Made by a program: the position numbers and the translations under genes
The notes under the pieces: model-generated
The model's input: only the letters and a program-made list of their open reading frames with translations
Database searches by the model: none
What the model was told of the DNA's origin: nothing
Shown here: positions 59,701 through 64,000 of the stretch, in pieces
Numbering within the stretch: position 1 is the first letter of the stretch
How the letters are laid out: each line of letters starts with the position of its first letter
Source of the DNA: Aspidiotus rigidus
Lineage: Eukaryota > Arthropoda > Insecta > Hemiptera > Diaspididae
Assembly: GCA_035079385.1 (NCBI GenBank)
Contig: JAVHKY010000052.1
Span: forward strand, 10,106,001 to 10,170,000
DNA: 64,000 bases
Direction of reading: 5' to 3'

Positions 59701-60132
59701 CTTTCTCTAAAGTGCTATTTACTGCACTGATAATCGCTTTTGCTTTTGGAGTCTCTCTTATTCGTGGAATTCTTGGCCTGTAGCTCACTTCTGTTAACAG
59801 AAATTCGGCTTTTGCCTGGTGGTATTCTTCCCCAATTTCTTTCATCTGTACTTCAGCTTCGGGTCCACTTTGCCTTGTATGCAATTCATCTTCTTCACCT
59901 TCACAGCTAGCTTCCTGCCTTTCTTCCTTTTCATTTTCCCTTCCTGGTGGCTTGTCTCGTGGCTTCGGCCTCTCTCCCGTTCCATTTCCTTCTTCACTTC
60001 TGCTTTGAGCTTCTCTAATACAGCCTCGGCAAGCAGATTTCTTTTCTCAATTGCTCGCTTCTGGTCAGCAACTCTTTGCTCTGTGACGTTGATAAGCGGA
60101 TCCTTCTCGCAAAATAACCTGTAGAGCTTGTC
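56780..60132 (-). mobile_element. R4/Dong-like non-LTR retrotransposon, near complete
   Basis: A 3.35-kb minus-oriented element lies between two (TTA)n arrays, with one long polyprotein and about 50 bases of 3' UTR. The restriction-like endonuclease at the carboxyl end places it in the R2/R4 group rather than the APE LINEs. Insertion in TAA repeats matches Dong. The 5' end enters coding sequence directly from the array with no ATG or zinc-finger/Myb amino terminus, so it may be 5'-truncated. Confidence 0.87.
56831..60046 (-). pseudogene. R4/Dong-like polyprotein: RT plus restriction-like endonuclease
   Basis: A single minus-strand frame of about 1070 codons. In order: a charged helical region, KYRPIACLPTAYKIFTACIA (RT motif 2), EEQKGCRKGAYGCKEQL, a shortened motif A (AYIDYSVPHSWL), GIFQGDSLSPLWFCLAL (motif B), LYMDDIKIYA (motif C, catalytic DD), zinc knuckle CRLCGKTGETIEHLISAC and nuclease NRPDIVLKT...FLIDIAVPNQNN. 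Motif A normally reads YIDYxKA(F/Y)DSVPHSWL; about four residues are missing in frame, though the first Asp remains. Another frame upstream (60132-59.9 kb: RLFCEKDPLINVTEQRVADQ) looks like the true amino end, joined by a frameshift near 59.95-60.05 kb. Confidence 0.88.
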
Positions 60133-60181
<49 letters not shown>

Positions 60182-60183
60182 CA
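60133..60183. repeat. (TTA)n array, 5' boundary of the Dong-like element
   Basis: Seventeen or so ATT units immediately before the element's first coding bases, followed by TCATCATTTTTG and T-rich sequence. Confidence 0.85.
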
Positions 60184-60398
60184 TCATTTTTGTTTTGTTT
60201 TGTTTTTTGTTTTTTCAATTTTATTCTCTCTTTCGATGAATAATGATAGTAATTCCCACCGCCCTCGCTCAGCGTGCTTTAATTGATCATGCGGTGGGTT
60301 ATTTTTCATCCTTCTCTTATAAACATATTTTTTTTTTTTGTGACAATGGAGATTGATTGATTGATTATTAATTATTCTTATTATTGTTGTTCTTGTAG
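60184..60398. other. Doa: kinase intron remnant next to the exon
   Basis: Only about 215 bases separate the TAA array from the kinase exon. They are T-rich and supply its polypyrimidine tract. Confidence 0.5.
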
Positions 60399-60489
60399 TT
60401 TATGTGTCAAGATGCTAGACTGGTTTGATTACCGTGGTCATATGTGTATAGCTTTTGAATTACTAGGACTAAGCGTTTTTGATTTTCTT
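60399..60489 (+). CDS. Doa: LAMMER/CLK kinase (Doa), hinge-region exon
   Basis: A GTTCTTGTAG acceptor and CTT|GTAAGT donor bound 91 bases, phase 2 in and phase 0 out. With the previous exon it reads [20 protein letters not shown], then [35 protein letters not shown] is the CLK/Doa signature spanning strand 4, strand 5 and the hinge. The exon survives only about 220 bases from a retrotransposon-laden TAA array. Confidence 0.95.
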
Positions 60490-60571
60490 GTAAGTTTTTT
60501 AACCTAAAATATTCTTTCATTCCCGTTTTCTAAGCGTTAATTATTTATTTTTGTGAACTTTATATTTGCAG

Positions 60572-60742
60572 AAAAATAACAATTACCAACCCTATACTTT
60601 AGAGCAAGTACGGCACATTTCCTACCAGCTATGCTACTCTGTGAACTTTTTACACGCCAATAAGCTGACACATACAGATTTGAAACCAGAAAATATTTTA
60701 TTTGTAGACTCAACATATGATACTCAATATGACACGCGAAAG
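60572..60742 (+). CDS. Doa: LAMMER/CLK kinase (Doa), catalytic-loop exon
   Basis: After TTATATTTGCAG the frame reads [32 protein letters not shown] and [14 protein letters not shown], ending [19 protein letters not shown] is the catalytic loop (subdomain VIB; Asp is the catalytic base) in the [12 protein letters not shown] form typical of CLK kinases. 57 codons, phase 0. The next family block (DVRLIDFGSATF) is not found before base 64000, so at least the DFG, EHLAMMER (LAMMER) and carboxyl exons are downstream. Confidence 0.95.
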
Positions 60743-61374
60743 GTGAGAAATATTATGATGTATTAAACAAAGTTCTGTATTTCCTCTGTGACCTCGGAAT
60801 GAAGAAAAGAAAGCTTCTCGATGCTCGAGGCGCCGAGAGGGTCGGCTCTCGACCATTAATTTTTAGAATGGTAATCAGAGATGGAAAGTTATTGAAAAAC
60901 AAGAAGTTTTTAGCGAAAGTGCTGTTTTTTTGAAACCCAAAAGTTTATGTGAAAAGTAGAACGAATTTCAAACTAGACGTCTACAGCTGTTTCGATCTCT
61001 CTCTTTGCACACAAAGACGTCATCATTGAGAATGAGATAAAGATGAATACTCTAATCCAATACTAGACTTCCAGTCATTCTGCTATCTACTGCAACTCAT
61101 TTCAACAATTCACTCATCACTCTTATTATCCCATTGAGTAGTTCCCTTCTCCTTGAACAAGATATTTTTCTTGATTCTGTTGTAAAACTAGTGTAACATT
61201 ACAAGTGATTCAATCTCAGTATAATGTACCTTTTCTTCTTTTTCTTCAAACTCATGTTCTATTGCATTAGGTATGGTGTTGTGGAAAGATATAGAAAAGA
61301 AAACTATAGGAGAAGAAAAATGCGAGTTGTTTAGCTTTTCATTGCCCGAGTTAATATCTATATTACGGTGCTTT
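60743..61374. other. Doa: kinase intron, no feature
   Basis: No supported feature. Confidence 0.4.
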
Positions 61375-62130
61375 TACCGACTTTTCTATCTAGAAAAGTG
61401 AGGTATTACATCCGTAGCAAGGTGAACAGGGGGCGGGGGCAATAAACTTTCTCGACGTTTTAGAGGTCCTAGATCACAACTAGCCTAGAAAAAATTTCAG
61501 ATTTCCTTATATATAATAATGTATAAGATTTTTTTGTTCGTGAAACTCCTCCAAAACTACCCGATGGATTTTTTTGTAGCTTGACCATACTGTAGTACTA
61601 TATTTGAAGATGTGCACCTGCAATTTTTTTGAGGATCGGATGAGTAGTTCTCGAGAAATTTTCATTTTTTTGAAAAATTTCTCACTATTACAAATAGCTG
61701 CAAGTAGCTGCTTACTTTACGAAAAGCGGATTTTCCTATCCTTTTATCACTTTTGTTATCAGTACGTGTATTGTGATGAAGAACCTTTTATCATTCAACA
61801 GGTTCATTCTTGGTTCATTCATGCCTCGTAGCAGTTCGGGCTGGGGGAGGGGGAAAGGTTTTTCTGGAGACATTTCGTAGGTTTTAGATGACTCCTAGCA
61901 AACAAAATTCAGGTTTCCTTATCGGATTAAAGGTATTCTTACTCTGTTATCAGTTGATGTGACGTCATAGTGATAGAATTTATAAACTAAGTTTTATCGT
62001 TCATTCTACAAATATTTGGCATGATTGACAGGTTATTGGTATTCAATTTAAAAAGAGGGAGTGACTCTCAATGATTTTTGCATTGTGAGAAGAAAAGTCG
62101 TGTACTACTCACGCGACTGCGTGAGTGTTT
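61375..62130 (+). repeat. dispersed repeat family F2, copy 2
   Basis: It opens TTACCGACTTTTCTATCTAG with GAAAAGTGAGGTATTA, passes TTTTAGAGGTCCTAGATCA, and closes with GAAAAGTCGTGTACTACTCACG and a CTCACGCGACTGCGTGAG hairpin (ending about 62131). It contains a partial internal repeat near 61840-61915. Confidence 0.6.
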
Positions 62131-62544
62131 TTATGTATATGTAAGACTGAACGTATCCAGCTAGTACTCTTGATTATATCTGGGGTGATCTGTGTACTCA
62201 GTGCCAGGGATGGAATATGGAAAAAATATCGAAGTAACACGATCGCATATAAATTTATTGAGTAGACGACGCGTTTTGGTAACTATGTACCATCTTCACG
62301 TTGTTCAGGAAACCCATCTGTGTACTCGGTCCTATATTCAAAAATGTGTTGAGTACCAAAATCCTGCAAATAAACTGACGCTCATCCTGCTCCATTAGAC
62401 GTCCTAATAAGATACCAGCTCGCGCACTTTACCTGCGAGGGGCGAAGTTACCTATCGGTCTTCTGATTCTTTCTAATACGAGCGGTACGCATATGCTATC
62501 CTTCTTGCATAACAAGAATACGATAAGCGACAGTATTCTTACAT
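62131..62544. other. Doa: intron; possible Penelope-like 3' remnant
   Basis: On the minus strand around 62310-62265 the words GAAGATGGTAC, ATAGTTACCAAAACGCGTC pair through GGTA/TACC in a layout like degenerate hammerhead cores of Penelope-like elements. A PCR-like ORF is not present. Weak. Confidence 0.25.
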
Positions 62545-62937
62545 CTAATACATAAAGCGGAAAGTTTGTCTGTCTGTTTGTCCTTTTATAACTCCAGAAC
62601 CGCTGTACCCATCGACTTGAAATCTTCGCCACATGTTCGTATTATTCCAGAGCAAATTCTAAGCCATAAATGAAAATTTTAGCTCCCATAGAAAAAAGGT
62701 TCTTCTTAAAAATTGTGTGCCCTCACTGTACGCGTCACTCGACGTGATTCGATCCACTGAAGAAAGGTACCTACACGCTACTGTCTACTGTATTTCCCTC
62801 CTACCCTCACCTCCTGTATTCTTGAGAACCGGATTTTGGTGCTATGTACCTTCAATATTGCAGCACGTTAGAGGTGTGTTATTTTTATTATCTTAACGTT
62901 ACCAGAAGTAGGGAAATCTTCTAATATATAAAGGATG
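62545..62937 (-). repeat. dispersed repeat family F3, inverted 3' part
   Basis: The complement carries CAAGAATACAGGAGGTGA, GGTACCTTTCTTCA, GTCGATGGGTACAGCGGTT and an end near AAACTTTCCGCTTTATGTATTAG, matching 41370-41680 in reverse orientation. Confidence 0.7.
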
Positions 62938-63060
62938 GAGTTATTCGGAGGTACTGTACCGCCGTAGAAAAAATTATTCGGAGGTACTGTACCACCGCAG
63001 AAAAAATTATTCGGAGGTACTGTACCGCCGCAGAAAAAATTATTTGGAGGTACTCTATAA
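62938..63060. repeat. tandem repeat of 35-36 bases
   Basis: AAAAAATTATTCGGAGGTAC units with TGTACC(G/A)CCG(T/C)AG spacers occur in about three and a half copies, with GGTAC/GTACC inside each able to pair. Confidence 0.9.
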
Positions 63061-63187
63061 TTTAGGAAAAATCATGTACTTTATAAAATTTAAACGTTTG
63101 AGGTACTTATATATACATATTTGAGAGATATACGAAATATTACCTAGGTAGGTTACTTACAAAAAATTTCGAGTACGTATAGACATA

Positions 63188-64000
63188 CTACTTCTCGCAG
63201 TCAGGACACATTTCAAAGTCCACTAAGCAGTCGTCATGAATTAAAGTAGAACAGCACGCTGTTGTAATGACATCGACGTCACCGTGATTTACGGGCATAT
63301 CACATGCAGGACACTTTTGATCACATAGCTTCTTCTTCTTTAAGTGGCTTTGTCTATCAAGAGACTCCGTGTTCTTTCGTTTTCGCTGCTTCTTCTGCTG
63401 AATCTGCGAGCCTCGGTCTGCAACTGATCTATTGAACGACGCACGCTGCGTTTTGGTCTTCCGCGGGCTTTCAGTTTTGACTTGAATTTGAGGTCTGCAA
63501 ATCTACTGGTCCCAGTATCATTGGGAGGAGGTGAGACGGCTGGAAAAATAATTTGAGATTCACTACCTTCCTCTGCTTCCTCATGTGGCACTGGTTCCTG
63601 ATGATACTCCATTTCTTGAGCAATCGTCTCTTGTTCAGTTGGAAACTGTAACTTTCCTCCACGTCTTACTACTTCTTCAAGACTTTTCATTGCCAGTAAA
63701 TACTCGTGGAATTGGTTTGTGCCGTGACTTGCGATGAGACTTGCAAGACTATGACATACAGGGAATATCTTGTTATATTTCTGTCGACTGCTCAGTACTG
63801 ATACGGTATCGATGCACTCCTCCGGTTGTATTTCTGGACGGGAAACCGGAGGTGGAGGTGACAAGTGATCGCCGTTCTTATGGTATCGTGGGTGAAAAAG
63901 TGACAGTTCAAAACTGGGTAGGTGAGCCTGCTGCCTCTTGAAAAGAATGTGCCGACACGGAGTTTGGTTTTGGCAATGAAATGTGCAGTCACACTTCGTG
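63188..64000 (-). pseudogene. SWIM zinc-finger protein, carboxyl part with RING-like tail (frameshifted, partial)
   Basis: The minus strand enters from beyond the window. CDCTFHCQNQTPCRHILFKR (63986-63927) is a SWIM zinc finger (CxC...CxH). Then come proline-rich and acidic regions, a LKARGRPKR AT-hook-like patch (about 63450), and after a frame change KKQRKRKNTES and a Cys/His tail CPACDMPVNHGD, TACCSTLIHDDCLVDF, MCPDC ending at TAG 63188. The frame break lies between about 63460 and 63345. SWIM fingers follow the catalytic core of MULE-type transposases and occur in domesticated relatives (ZSWIM); either is possible. The shift could also be an unrecognised intron or assembly error. Confidence 0.65.

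Noticed and set aside
56862..60124. Many plus-strand ORFs of 60-150 codons rich in Phe, Leu and Ser
   Set aside because: They are antisense to the long R4/Dong-like polyprotein.
60743..64000. Search for the remaining kinase exons (DFG, EHLAMMER motifs)
   Set aside because: No matching coding segment was found; they must lie beyond the window.

Overview
This is an AT-rich animal nuclear sequence, most likely from an insect. It has spliced genes with long introns, GT-AG exon boundaries, AATAAA signals, and a dense, mostly decayed transposon load (R4/Dong-like, Penelope-like, P-like, Helitron, Polinton-type). No prokaryotic operon structure is visible. The species and order cannot be fixed from the sequence.

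The backbone is one plus-strand gene, a LAMMER/CLK dual-specificity kinase (Doa in Drosophila). Its exons run from about 8.06 kb to 60.74 kb and continue past the window. Two alternative amino-terminal sources join the same kinase body in phase: an RS/His-rich pair of exons (8056-8231, 8962-9175) and a single 1365-nt exon (16812-18176). The shared exons are 23240-23318, 26158-26224, 54273-54386, 60399-60489 and 60572-60742, all with compatible phases. They cover the DDEDGH region, glycine loop, VAIK lysine and catalytic HTDLKPEN loop. DFG and everything after it lie beyond base 64000. Upstream are two small putative genes I cannot name (671-1956 and 6895-7300).

Everything else is mostly mobile DNA inside the introns. 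Region 1-7 kb holds foldback and hAT-like MITEs. Region 9-18 kb holds two large foldback elements, an unrecognised antisense ORF and the long kinase exon. Region 18-29 kb is quiet intron. Region 29-38 kb holds a Penelope-like 5' fragment, a dispersed repeat with a 3' hairpin, a decayed Polinton-type DNA polymerase, a TRIM-like miniature LTR element, and a Helitron Rep fragment split by a MITE. Region 38-42 kb is a cluster of one dispersed repeat family. Region 42-50.7 kb is an APE-type LINE broken by a solo LTR, a P-like element with a THAP domain and a nested MITE pair, then truncated against a Penelope-like element. Region 51.5-53.9 kb is a several-level nest (repeat, hAT, TIR element, Penelope fragment). 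Region 56-60.2 kb carries two R4/Dong-like retrotransposons seated in (TAA)n arrays. The far end carries a SWIM zinc-finger protein fragment on the minus strand.

The kinase is the only gene with a clear cellular function. The transposon copies carry stops, frameshifts, deletions or lost catalytic residues, and none looks competent. The most informative signals are the nested insertions whose target duplications give their order.
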